Assembly (NCBI GenBank): GCA_963722815.1
Contig: CAVROM010000003.1
Coordinates: forward strand, 186,001 to 250,000
Direction: 5' to 3'
DNA from: DASQFQ01 sp963722815
GTDB taxonomy: Bacteria > Actinomycetota > Thermoleophilia > Solirubrobacterales > Solirubrobacteraceae
Length of the DNA: 64,000 nt
Below, in pieces: positions 53,416 to 61,525 of the stretch. Below the pieces are notes generated by a model, which worked only from the letters and a program-made list of their open reading frames with translations, was not told the DNA's origin and made no database searches. Every line of letters begins with the position of its first letter. Within the stretch, counting starts at the first letter, position 1. The position numbers were made by a program, and so were the translations under genes.

Positions 53416-54532
53416 TCATGGCAGGAAGCAACTCGCCAACCATTGGACCACATCGTGCATGCCGCGCTCGGCGGCGAGCGCGCGCTGGCGCTCCGCGCCG
53501 TTGCGCGCCGCGAGCGTGCGCGCGTGCTCGAGCTCGGCGGCGCCGCCGAGGCGCTCCGCGGCGGGGCCGACGGCGTCGATCAGCGCAACGAGCCGTGTAC
53601 GCGTCGGCTGGGGCTCGCCGCTGTCGAGGTTGAGCAGCGAGCCGCCGAGCCCGTGCCGCATGGCGCGCCAGCGGTTCTCGACGATGCGGCCGTGGTCGTG
53701 CACCGGCAGCGGCTCGCCGGCGTCGTGGCGTTTGGCGAGCCAGCGCGACCAGCCCGCGCGGCGAACGCGATCACGCCCGCCGCGTCCTCCACGGTGGTCT
53801 GGCTGTCGGGCACGCGCAGCTCGATCGTGCCGCACCTCGTCGTGCGGGCGCAGCTCGTACCACGGCTCGCCGGCGCCGGGGAAGACGCCGCCGCGGCGGC
53901 CCCAGCGTTCGAACGCGGCGCGCTCCTCCCACGAGCCCCACGCGGGCGGCACGCCCTGGCGCGGCAGCAGGTCGCAGATCTTCGGGCCGCAGCGAGGCGA
54001 GGCCGGTGTCGCGCCCGGCGTGCAGCGGCGCGTTGCCGGCCAGCGCGGCGAGCTCCGGGAGGTAGGAGCGCAGCGCGTTGTGGACCGCGAGCGCCCGATC
54101 GGCGCCGCGGACGGCCACGTGCACGTGCAGCCCGAACACGAGCTGGCGCGGAAGCACCCACGGGAACTCCTCGATCAGGTGCGCGTACTTCGGGTCGTCG
54201 ATCAGCTCGCCCTCGGGGTCGGCGAACGGGTGGGTGCCGGCGCCGGCCAGCCGCGCCCAGCCCTCGACCCCGGTCGCGAGCGCGCGGCGGGCATCCGCGA
54301 GCGCAGCGGCGGCCTCGGCGATCGTGGTGCACACCGGCGACGCCGTCTCGACCTGCGCGGCGGGCAGCTCGGTGCGCAGCGAGACGGTCTCGCCGAGCTC
54401 GGCGCGCACACGCGCGGCGGCCGGCAGCAGGTCGAGCGTCTCGGGGTCGAGCAGCATCAGCTCCTCCTCGACGCCGACCGTGAAATCGGTCACGTCGTCG
54501 AGCAGGGTGCGCCAGCCGTCCGCGTCGAGCAT
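53416..54532 (-). pseudogene. carboxylate-amine ligase, YbdK/GCS2 family (copy 2), three frameshifts
   Basis: From ATG 54532: TDFTVGVEEELMLLDPETLD, RTELPAAQVETASPV and VFGLHVHVAVRGADRALAV are intact. The frame shifts near 53985 (to LPRQGVPPAWGSWEE), near 53835 (to TIELRVPDSQTTVEDAAGV) and near 53760 (to RWLAKRHDAGEPLPV), ending WLASCFLP. Without the shifts it is about 372 residues. It is a clear paralogue of the intact copy at 50057. Redundancy may have let this copy decay; technical error is the alternative. The gap 53340-53415 holds a short GTCGG-CACT-CCGAC hairpin and GGAGG near the ATP-grasp start. Confidence 0.8.
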
Positions 54533-54589
54533 CCGGGCGGACGCTACCCGCGATTGCCGCTCTGAAATGTTGGGAAGCGTCAGGCCACC

Positions 54590-55240
54590 ATGCGGATCGT
54601 GGTCTTTCCCGGGGTCCTGCGCCCACCCAGCGACGCGGAGCTGCTCCGCGGCGTGATGGCGCGCGACGGCAGCGGGCTGCGCGGGCGCGACGCGCTCGAC
54701 CTGTGCTCGGGCAGTGGCATCCTCGGGCTCGCCGCCGCGCAGCTCGGCGCGCAAGCCACCGCGATCGACGTGAGCCGCCGCGCGGTGCTCAACGCGCGGC
54801 TGAACGCGCGCCTCAACCGGTTGAAGCTGGAGGTGCTGCGCGGCGACCTGTTCGGGCCCGTCGAGGGCCGGCGCTTCGACCTCATCGTCTCCAACCCGCC
54901 GTACATCCCGGCGCCGCCGGACGCGGAGACGCGCGGGATCGCCCGCGCCTGGGACGCGGGGCCCGACGGGCGCGCCCTGCTCGACCGCATCTGCGACGCG
55001 GCCGCCACGCACCTGCGCCCGGGTGGCAGGATCCTGCTCGTGCACTCGAGCCTCTCCGACCCCGCCGAGTCCCAGCGCCGGCTCGCCGCGGGCGGCCTCA
55101 GTACGCGGGTCGCGGCGGAGGACGAGGGCGAGCTCGGGCCGGTCGGGCGCGAGCGCGAGGCGTACCTGCGCTCGATCGGCGTGGTCGACGATGACCGCAC
55201 CGAGCGCATGGTCGTGGTGGAGGGGCGGCTCGACGCGTGA
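54590..55240 (+). CDS. HemK/PrmC-like class I methyltransferase
   Basis: 216 residues. SAM motif ALDLCSGSGILGLAAAQLGA, AIDVSRRAVLNARLNARLN, and the catalytic NPPY motif in LIVSNPPYIPAPP, which marks N-methylation of glutamine/adenine-type amide or amino nitrogens. There is no N-terminal PrmC helical domain, so the length is closer to the HemK2/Mtq2 type. It is divergent from the damaged YbdK copy, 57 bases away. Given its preference for amide nitrogen it could modify the product of that cluster, but this is a guess. Confidence 0.85.
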   Translation: MRIVVFPGVLRPPSDAELLRGVMARDGSGLRGRDALDLCSGSGILGLAAAQLGAQATAIDVSRRAVLNARLNARLNRLKLEVLRGDLFGPVEGRRFDLIVSNPPYIPAPPDAETRGIARAWDAGPDGRALLDRICDAAATHLRPGGRILLVHSSLSDPAESQRRLAAGGLSTRVAAEDEGELGPVGREREAYLRSIGVVDDDRTERMVVVEGRLDA

Positions 55241-55716
55241 GCGAGGCGGTCGGCCGCCACGCGGTCGCGCTGGCGAGCGTTCACGAGCTGGCGGCGCGGT
55301 CGGGGGCGCAGCGAGTGGTGCTGCTCGTCGACGAGGGCGAGGACAGCGACGCGACGATGATCGAGTACGCGGGCAATGAGCTCGAGCTGACCGAGGCGGG
55401 CATCACCGAGCCGGTGTCGCCGGGCGACATCGGCCAGGTGGCGCCGGCCGTGCTGCCCGACCTCACGCCGGTGCCGGCCTCGGCGCTGACCGTCGATCCC
55501 GACAGCGGTGAGCTGGCCGCGCCGCTCGGGGTGCTCGCGGCGCTCGCGAGCGCGCTGGTCGCGCTGGCCGGCGCGTTCGGCGGGCGCTCGGTGGCGACCG
55601 CCGAGTTCGCCACGCGCGAGCCCGACCAGCCGTTCATGCTCGCCGCCCGGCCGGGCGAGCCGGTGATCGCGCAGGTCGGCGGCGAGACGTTCGCCTTCCC
55701 CGAGGGCTGGCCCTAG
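55237..55716 (+). CDS. hypothetical protein
   Basis: 159 residues from GTG 55237, overlapping the methyltransferase stop as GTGA. No motif is recognised. A hydrophobic stretch LGVLAALASALVALAGAFGG near residues 90-110 could be a membrane helix or buried core, flanked by acidic, Pro-rich parts. The reading frame is well supported by third-position GC and coupling. It ends four bases before the IS insertion, so its C-terminus is probably native. Confidence 0.6.
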   Translation: MSEAVGRHAVALASVHELAARSGAQRVVLLVDEGEDSDATMIEYAGNELELTEAGITEPVSPGDIGQVAPAVLPDLTPVPASALTVDPDSGELAAPLGVLAALASALVALAGAFGGRSVATAEFATREPDQPFMLAARPGEPVIAQVGGETFAFPEGWP

Positions 55717-55724
55717 GCCCCTAG

Positions 55725-55746
55725 AAGACCGCTGAAATAGTCGCGG
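55725..55746 (+). repeat. left terminal inverted repeat of the outer IS
   Basis: Matches the complement of 59091-59112 over AAGACCGCTGAA and AGTCG with a two-base mismatch between. Confidence 0.8.
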
Positions 55747-55761
55747 TGCTGTCCGGCGGGT

Positions 55762-55766
55762 TTAAG
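55762..55766 (+). repeat. TTAAG target-site duplication, left copy
   Basis: TTAAG directly flanks the inner element here and at 57444-57448, fitting IS1380-family insertion. Confidence 0.75.
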
Positions 55767-55974
55767 CCTCGATCGTGCGTTAGCGCGGTTGTGGATCGAT
55801 TTCGGCGTGTGCCGCGGCGTGGTTGTGTGTGTCGCTGATGGCGGCGATGGCGAGCTGGCGCGCCGTCGGCTCGTGGTGGCCGCTGGCGAGTGCTGCTGCC
55901 GGGATCGGTGCGTCGGGCGAGCCGGGCGCGGTGCGCCGGGTTGGGCTCGTGGTCGTCGTGGCCCGGCGTCGGGG

Positions 55975-57327
55975 TCAGCCGACGGGTGGTGGGAGTGCTC
56001 GTAGGCGCGCGAAGGCGGCGGCGAGTTGGCTGGCCCAGGGCCAGGTGGCTTGCAGGCGCAGCGTGGCTTGGCGGGCGTGGAAGGCGAGTCGGCCGGCGGT
56101 GTGCAGCAGCCGGTAGCGCAGCGTCTTGGGCTCGCAGCTCGCCAGCTCGCCGTGCAGGCACAGGGCCTGGGTCCAGACGCTGAGGTCTTGGGCGATCATC
56201 GAGAGCTCGAGCCAGACGGCGTTGAGCGCGAACTCGCGGAACGGGAGGTTCTCCAGGCCGGTCTGCTTGGCGGCGCGGACGCGGTCCTCGGCGTTGGCGC
56301 GGCCGCGGTGCAGGCGCTCGAGCTCGACCGCGTCGCCGGTCAGGTCGGTCAGCGTGGCCTGGAAGCGGTGCCCGTCGACGTCGGTAAACGACAGCTGCGC
56401 GCCCGGGTGCGGGCGCTCGCGGCGCACGATCACGCGCGAGCGCTCGGGCCAGTCATAGAACTCGAGCAGGCCGGTGATCTCGGCGACCTGCGCCCCGTCG
56501 CGCTGCTCGCCGTTCTGGCGCAGCGCCGGCCGCCACGCGTGTTCGGGCAGCGAGAGGATCGCGCGGCGCACCTGTTTGGTCAGATCGAACCCGACCAGGT
56601 AGGCGATCTTGGCGTCGCGCGCGGCCTCGCAGAGCGCGAGCGCCGAGCCGGCCGAGTCGGTGCGCAGCACGATCTCGGTGTCCAGGTCGGCGACGACCTC
56701 GCGCGGGAGCTGCTCGAGCGCCTGCTCGAGCACCGCGATCTGATCGGCCGCGCCGTGCGCCGGCGCGTTGCCCGGGCGCAGCATCCCGGCCAGCGCCTCG
56801 CGGCTCGCGTCCAGGTAGGCCAGCAGCGGGTGAAAGCCGAAACCGCCCTTAAAGTTGACCGCCGCGCCCTCCTTCTCGGTGTGGGCGCCGATCAGCGTCG
56901 CGTCGACGTCGATCACGATCCGCTCCGGCCGCGCGCCCAGCTCCCACGCGCGCGCCCGGGCGCGGGCCCGCGCCGCGCGCAACGCCTCCAGCGCCGCCGG
57001 CTCGCCGGCGATCCGGTCGATCAGCCGAAACGCCGTCGTGTCCGAGGCGACGGGTCCGAACAACGGCTGCTGGTCGCGCACCGCGCGCAGGTCCGACAGG
57101 CAGTCGCCGCCGTCGGCCAGCATCACCGCCAGATCCCGGACCACACGGCCCGGATCGTGCCTGCGCCGCCGCTCGCGCAACCCCGCCAGGGCACGCGAGA
57201 GCTCACGCGTCAGCCCAGTCCGGTCAGCGACCTCGGCCACCAACGCCGCGCCCGCGTGCGACACCAACCCCGCTCCATCCGACGTCACATCTACGGTGAA
57301 CGAGCGTCCTTCACGCAGCACCCGCAA
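55975..57327 (-). CDS. IS1380 family transposase
   Basis: 450 residues from TTG 57327. DDE-type blocks are visible: DTTAFRLIDRIAGEP, RIVIDVDATLIGAHTEKEGA (Asp), ADLDTEIVLRTDSAGSA (Asp) and ENLPFREFALNAVWLELSM near the end, where IS1380 proteins carry the last acidic residue region. The frame is complete with no stops, so it may be active. It reads opposite to the outer transposase. Confidence 0.92.
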   Translation of the reverse strand: MRVLREGRSFTVDVTSDGAGLVSHAGAALVAEVADRTGLTRELSRALAGLRERRRRHDPGRVVRDLAVMLADGGDCLSDLRAVRDQQPLFGPVASDTTAFRLIDRIAGEPAALEALRAARARARARAWELGARPERIVIDVDATLIGAHTEKEGAAVNFKGGFGFHPLLAYLDASREALAGMLRPGNAPAHGAADQIAVLEQALEQLPREVVADLDTEIVLRTDSAGSALALCEAARDAKIAYLVGFDLTKQVRRAILSLPEHAWRPALRQNGEQRDGAQVAEITGLLEFYDWPERSRVIVRRERPHPGAQLSFTDVDGHRFQATLTDLTGDAVELERLHRGRANAEDRVRAAKQTGLENLPFREFALNAVWLELSMIAQDLSVWTQALCLHGELASCEPKTLRYRLLHTAGRLAFHARQATLRLQATWPWASQLAAAFARLRALPPPVG

Positions 57328-57395
57328 GGTGACCCTCCAAGCCCGGGATCAAGGACCTTCAGCAAGCCCAAGAATCCCGGCCCCACCGGACGTTT

Positions 57396-57424
57396 CAGAC
57401 GCCCCGACACCGTCGGGGCGTCTG
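57396..57424. repeat. 13-bp perfect hairpin inside the nested IS
   Basis: 57396-57408 pairs perfectly with 57412-57424 around a 3-base loop. It lies between the right end and the transposase start, where it could block read-through transcription into the transposase gene. Confidence 0.6.
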
Positions 57425-57443
57425 CGTTAACGCACGATCGAGG

Positions 57444-57448
57444 TTAAG
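57444..57448 (+). repeat. TTAAG target-site duplication, right copy
   Basis: Second copy of the duplication that flanks the nested IS. Confidence 0.75.
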
Positions 57449-57460
57449 ACCCTGTCGGGC

Positions 57461-59014
57461 ATGCTCGCGACGATGTCTGGTCAGGTGGGGTTCTTTGATG
57501 CGGCCGAGCTTGCTCGGCCGTTGCCGGAGGGGTCGTTTTTCGCGCTGTTGGCTGAGCATGGGCATCGGGTCGTTCGCGACGAGGACTTTGCGGCTTGTTA
57601 TTCGCCGGGGATGGGGCGGCCGTCGATCCCGCCGTCGCTGCTGGCCAAGGTGTTGTTGCTGCAATACCGGACGGGCGCTTCAGATGAGCAGGCGATGGAG
57701 TCCGTGGCGTGGGATCTGCGCTGGAAGATCGCGCTGGGACTTAGCGTCGATCATCAGGGTTGGCATCCGACGTCGTTGACGAAGTTCCGGGCCCGGCTGC
57801 TTTTGCACAAGCTCGAGCGAGTGGCGCTGGAGCGGACCCTGGAGATCGCCGAGGAGCTGGGCATGCTCAACGGGCCGGTCGAGCAGATCATCGACTCCAC
57901 TCCGATGCTCGGCGCGGCCGCCACCCAGGACACCGTCCGGCTGGTCCGTCACGGCGTCAGGAACTTGCTCGACGCTGTCGCCGCCGTCGACGCCGATGCG
58001 GCGGGGCAGCTCGATCGCGGGTTGCACTTCGATTACGCGCGGCCGAACGACAAGCCGGATTGCCGCTGGCGTGAGCGCGCCGAGCGCGAGCGGATGCTGA
58101 CCAAGGTCGCGCAGGACGCCGAGCGCGCGCTGCAGGCCGTCGAGCACGCCGACGGGCTCGACGATGAAGCCATCGCCAACGCGCATCGGCTGTTGCGGGA
58201 GCTGATCGGCCAGGACTTCGACGTTGAGGATGACGGGATCCCTCGGCTGCATCGCGGCACTCGCGCGGGCCGGATCATCTCGACGGTCGATCCGGAGATG
58301 CGCCACGGCCGCAAGAGCCAGCACCAGCGCTTTGACGGCTTTAAGCTCTCGGCGGCGGTCACCAACACGAGCGAGCCACTCATCACCGCCGTCGAGGTCG
58401 CGCCCGCCTCAGAGCAGGACGGGCCGCAAGCCAAGCACCTCATCGACGCGCAGCCGGCCGGTCGGCGCCCGGCACGGGTGCTGGGCGACACTGCCTATGG
58501 GACCGGTCCGGTCCGGGCCGAGCTCGCCGCCCGCGGGGTCGAGGTGCTCGCGCCGGTCCCGGCCGGCGCGGTCAAGCCCGGTCACTTCGCCAAGCTCGAC
58601 TTTCACATCGACCTCGACGCCGCAACCGTCACCTGCCCCGCCGGTCGGACGGCGCCGATCCACACCGAGCCCAAGGGCGCTCGGCGAGCGCGGTTCGCGA
58701 AAGCCGGCTGCGATGCCTGCGAGCTGCGCGACCGCTGCGTTCAACCTGGACGCGGGATCAAAGCCATCCTGCTGGCACCCGACGAAGCGCTGCTGATCGC
58801 GGCCCGACAAGCCCTCCAGGACCCCGATACCTCCGAGCACCTGCGGCGAACCCGCCCGCGCGTCGAGCGGCTACTCGGCTTGCTCGCCCACCGCTACAAA
58901 GCCCGCAAGAGCCGCTACATCGGCACCCGCAAGGCCAGCCTCCAAGCCGCCTGGACCGCCGCGCTCGTCAATCTCAACCCCATCGGACGCCAACTCGCAG
59001 CCCAGCCGGCCTGA
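57461..59014 (+). CDS. IS1182 family transposase
   Basis: 517 residues. N-terminal DUF772-type region (GRPSIPPSLLAKVLLLQYRTGAS) and DDE_Tnp_1 region with IIDSTPMLGAAATQDT (Asp), FDGFKLSAAVTNTSEPL, VLGDTAYGTGPVRAEL (Asp) and the Cys cluster CDACELRDRCVQPGR, typical of IS1182. The frame is complete. The nested element lies just upstream of the start (57444 onwards is outer DNA again), so its own promoter may be cut off. Confidence 0.92.
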   Translation: MLATMSGQVGFFDAAELARPLPEGSFFALLAEHGHRVVRDEDFAACYSPGMGRPSIPPSLLAKVLLLQYRTGASDEQAMESVAWDLRWKIALGLSVDHQGWHPTSLTKFRARLLLHKLERVALERTLEIAEELGMLNGPVEQIIDSTPMLGAAATQDTVRLVRHGVRNLLDAVAAVDADAAGQLDRGLHFDYARPNDKPDCRWRERAERERMLTKVAQDAERALQAVEHADGLDDEAIANAHRLLRELIGQDFDVEDDGIPRLHRGTRAGRIISTVDPEMRHGRKSQHQRFDGFKLSAAVTNTSEPLITAVEVAPASEQDGPQAKHLIDAQPAGRRPARVLGDTAYGTGPVRAELAARGVEVLAPVPAGAVKPGHFAKLDFHIDLDAATVTCPAGRTAPIHTEPKGARRARFAKAGCDACELRDRCVQPGRGIKAILLAPDEALLIAARQALQDPDTSEHLRRTRPRVERLLGLLAHRYKARKSRYIGTRKASLQAAWTAALVNLNPIGRQLAAQPA

Positions 59015-59045
59015 CCCGCCCCGCGGGCCCGGCCCTAACCACCCC

Positions 59046-59074
59046 GCGCCCGCCGCCCGCCGCCCGCCGCCCGC
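59046..59074 (+). repeat. GCCCGCC heptamer repeats
   Basis: About four tandem heptamers in the non-coding right end of the outer IS, between the transposase stop and the terminal repeat. Low complexity; a slippage-prone spot. Confidence 0.6.
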
Positions 59075-59090
59075 AACGGCCCACGCGCCG

Positions 59091-59112
59091 ACCCGACTTC
59101 TTCAGCGGTCTT
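59091..59112 (-). repeat. right terminal inverted repeat of the outer IS
   Basis: Complement of the left end at 55725-55746, with CTAG immediately outside. That CTAG supplies the stop codon of the glycosyltransferase gene. Confidence 0.8.
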
Positions 59113-61242
59113 CTAGATCAGCTCGGCGATCGCGGCGGCGGCGCGGGCGGCGCCGTCACGCTCGACCGCCGCCTGCGCCCGCGGCTGGGCGAGCTCGCCC
59201 GCCAGCGCGGCGGCGATGCACTCCGGCGTGGCGGTGCGGTAGTCCATCGAGCGGCCGGCGCCGTAGCGGTCGAGCCGGTGGCGGACGTGGATGTTCTGCT
59301 CGAAGTGGCGGGCGAGCGGGAACGAGAGGAACGGCCGGCCGGCGGCGGCCAGCTCCATGCCGGTCGCGAGGCCGCCCTGGACGACGGCGATGTCGCAGGC
59401 GGCGAGGTGGCGCGAGAGGCCGTGGACGTAGCCGTGGAGCTCGAGGCCCTCGTGCGCGGTGAACGACCCGCGGTCGATGCGCGGGCCGCAGACGACGATC
59501 ATCCGCAGCCCGGGGATCAGCCGGCGCGCCTCGGGGAAGGCGGCGATCACGCGCTCGAGCAGCTCGCCGCCGACGCCGGAGCCGCCGACGGTGACGACGC
59601 ACACGCGCTCGTCGGGTCCGTACCCGAGCTCGGCACGCAGCGCCTCGCGGTCCTCCGGCTCGCCGGGGCCGAGCGCGTAGCCGGTGAACTCGAAGTGGTC
59701 GTCGACCCAGGGCGCGATCCGCGGCAGCCCAGGGCCGAACGAGTGGGGCACGACGTCCTCGGGGTTGCCGACGAACAGCGCGCGGTCGCGGACGCGCGGG
59801 AAGCGCTCGACCTGCTCGAGCATCTCGGCGTTGTAGTCGGCGGTCAGGCGCACCTCGTCGGCGCCGCCCTCGGCCATCGGCAGCCAGCCGACGAAGTCGG
59901 TCAGGAACGCGTAGGCCGCGGTCTTGAGCTCGGGGTTCTCGTGCAGGTAGTAATCGAGCTCCCACGCCTCGTCGCCGATCCACAGGTCGTACGGATCCGC
60001 GGTGGCGACGTCGTGGAAGAGCATGAAGTTGGCGAGCAGGATCTCGTCCATCTGCCGCCACGCCTGGAAGACGTTGAGCTCGTGGCCGTGCGCCTCGGCG
60101 GCGATGTGGCGCGACTCGAGCGCGAGGTGGCGGCTGGCGGGGTGGATGCGCTCGCCGCAGCGCTCGAGCACCTGGGTGACCGGCTCCTGCGCGAGCCAGT
60201 CGATCTCGAGGCCGGGATGGAGCGCGCGCAGCTCGCGCGCGATCGCGACGTCGCGCCAGGCGTGGCCGAGGCCGACCGGGGAGGAGACGTAGAGCGCGCG
60301 CTTGGGCCGGTGCACCGGCCGGCGCCAGGGCGGGCGGCGGCGGGGGCGCTGCCAGGCGCGCTCGGCGAAGTCACGGAGCATCAGGTTGAACGGCACCGGG
60401 TGGCGGGCGTTCGGGAGATGGCCGGCGCCGTGGTACTCGACGAGCTCGGCGCCGGTGGCCTCGGCGAAGACGGCGCCGCGGTCGCCGGGGATCAGGAGGT
60501 CCTCGTCGCCCTGGGTGACGAGCACCGGGCAGCGGAGGCGGCCCATCAGCTCGCGCGCGGTCGGCTCGTCCATGTCCGGGGCCTCGATCGTGAGCGCGAG
60601 CGTGTCCGGCGAGCCCTCCAGGGCCCAGCCGACGGCGTCCTCGATCTGCTTCGTCGAGTGCGGCTCCGGCACGCCGCGGCCGAAGAAGAACTCCAGATAG
60701 CCGCGGAAGTCCTGCTGCCAGTAGTGGCGGTTGGACTTCGCCCAGCCCTCGTAGTGGGGCAGGACTGCCTCGAAATCGTTGCCGGTGCGCTCGGGCCGCG
60801 GGGGTGAGATCGGCAGCGCGGGCGTCATGAAGACGGCACCCACGACGCGCTCCGCATGTTCGCTGGCCAGCAGCAGGGCGCCGCCCGCGATCGCGCAGTG
60901 GGCGACGAACACGCAGCGGGGGGTACCGGTGGCGTCGAGGAGGGCGATCGCGTCGGCGGCGTCCTGGTGGGGGCCGTAGCCGGCGGACGTGTCGGGGCGA
61001 TCCGAGCGGCCGCTGCCGCGCGGGTCGTAGGTGATCACGCGGAAGTGGCGGGCGAGGTAGGGGACCTGCGCCTTCCAGAACCGCGAGTGGACGATCGACC
61101 AGGGTGGAAGCAGGAGGAGCGTCTCCTCGCCCTGGCCGAACACCTCGTAGCCGATGCGGACGCCGCCCGAGTCGGCGTAGCCGGACTCGTGGGGAGAGAG
61201 GGCCCTGGAAGCGGGGTGGGCGGCGTCCGCGATCAGCGTCAC
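59113..61242 (-). CDS. alpha/beta-hydrolase fused to a GT1/MurG-like glycosyltransferase
   Basis: 709 residues. Residues 20-295 are an alpha/beta-hydrolase: LLLLPPWSIVHSRFWKAQV, TYDPRGSGRSDRPD, and a nucleophile elbow FVAHCAIAGGALLL with Cys116 in place of Ser. From about residue 313 a GT-B glycosyltransferase follows: YVSSPVGLGHAWRDVAIAREL, CVVTVGGSGVGGELLERVI, AACDIAVVQGGLATGMEL and SFPLARHFEQNIHVRHRLDR. It may bind or cleave an acyl or lactone group and glycosylate the product. The stop codon lies in the CTAG at the IS border; the ending looks natural. It follows the tautomerase gene after five bases. Confidence 0.85.
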   Translation of the reverse strand: MTLIADAAHPASRALSPHESGYADSGGVRIGYEVFGQGEETLLLLPPWSIVHSRFWKAQVPYLARHFRVITYDPRGSGRSDRPDTSAGYGPHQDAADAIALLDATGTPRCVFVAHCAIAGGALLLASEHAERVVGAVFMTPALPISPPRPERTGNDFEAVLPHYEGWAKSNRHYWQQDFRGYLEFFFGRGVPEPHSTKQIEDAVGWALEGSPDTLALTIEAPDMDEPTARELMGRLRCPVLVTQGDEDLLIPGDRGAVFAEATGAELVEYHGAGHLPNARHPVPFNLMLRDFAERAWQRPRRRPPWRRPVHRPKRALYVSSPVGLGHAWRDVAIARELRALHPGLEIDWLAQEPVTQVLERCGERIHPASRHLALESRHIAAEAHGHELNVFQAWRQMDEILLANFMLFHDVATADPYDLWIGDEAWELDYYLHENPELKTAAYAFLTDFVGWLPMAEGGADEVRLTADYNAEMLEQVERFPRVRDRALFVGNPEDVVPHSFGPGLPRIAPWVDDHFEFTGYALGPGEPEDREALRAELGYGPDERVCVVTVGGSGVGGELLERVIAAFPEARRLIPGLRMIVVCGPRIDRGSFTAHEGLELHGYVHGLSRHLAACDIAVVQGGLATGMELAAAGRPFLSFPLARHFEQNIHVRHRLDRYGAGRSMDYRTATPECIAAALAGELAQPRAQAAVERDGAARAAAAIAELI

Positions 61243-61247
61243 GGGAG

Positions 61248-61472
61248 CTAGGCGGGAGCTCCGGCGGCGAGCGCGTGGACGTCGGCGGTGGTCAGGCCCT
61301 GGCCGCCGATGCCCCAGTCGCCGCTCTTGACCTCTTCGAGCACGACCCAGGTCACGCCGCGCATGTTCTCACCCTCGATCTCGACCATCGTGTCGGTGAG
61401 CTTCTCGATCATCTCGTGCTTCTGCGAATCGTCGAAGACGCCTTCGATGATCTTGACGTTGAGGAACGGCAT
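61248..61472 (-). CDS. 4-oxalocrotonate tautomerase family protein
   Basis: 74 residues from ATG 61472, with GGGAGG six bases upstream. It begins Met-Pro (MPFLNVKIIEGVF), so Pro would become the N-terminal catalytic base after Met removal, as in this family. GVTWVVLEEVKSGDWGIGG fits the second strand pair with the Trp. It probably interconverts keto and enol forms of an acid in the pathway of the downstream fusion enzyme. It is divergent from a TetR gene with a shared operator. Confidence 0.9.
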   Translation of the reverse strand: MPFLNVKIIEGVFDDSQKHEMIEKLTDTMVEIEGENMRGVTWVVLEEVKSGDWGIGGQGLTTADVHALAAGAPA

Positions 61473-61490
61473 ACTGCCTCCCGTTGGTAG

Positions 61491-61510
61491 TTGGTCGTTC
61501 GACCGACCAA
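61491..61510. promoter_or_regulatory. 20-bp near-perfect palindrome, TetR operator candidate
   Basis: TTGGTCGTTCGACCGACCAA reads the same on both strands at 18 of 20 positions. It covers the -35 region of the tetR promoter (-10 at 61520). On the other strand it lies just downstream of a TACATT -10 for the tautomerase gene. Binding would block both. Confidence 0.8.
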
Positions 61511-61519
61511 ATGTAATGC

Positions 61520-61525
61520 TAGACT
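61520..61525 (+). promoter_or_regulatory. candidate -10 box TAGACT of the tetR gene
   Basis: TAGACT six bases before GTG 61532, giving another leaderless-type start. Confidence 0.5.

Larger units (their letters stand above)
55767..57443 (-). mobile_element. IS1380-like insertion sequence nested in the outer IS
   Basis: 1677 bp. Terminal inverted repeats of 20 bases (55767-55786 and 57424-57443) agree at 19 positions; the left copy starts CCTCGATCGTGCGTTA. TTAAG is duplicated on both sides. It carries one transposase on the minus strand and 188 non-coding bases at its left end (55787-55974) in which I see nothing further. Size and layout are normal for the family. Confidence 0.9.
55725..59112 (+). 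mobile_element. IS1182-like insertion sequence, interrupted by a nested IS
   Basis: Ends are imperfect inverted repeats: AAGACCGCTGAA at 55725-55736 and its complement at 59101-59112, extended by AGTCG on both sides after a two-base mismatch. CTAG flanks both ends (55721-55724, 59113-59116) and is either a 4-bp target duplication or part of a palindromic target. The element carries the transposase at 57461 and is split near its left end by the IS1380-like element. Removing the nested part leaves about 1.7 kb. It lies between two convergent genes and breaks neither. Confidence 0.85.

Noticed and set aside
59046..59074. Heptamer repeats considered as an origin or iteron array
   Set aside because: Low-complexity GC repeats inside an IS end; no replication gene nearby.
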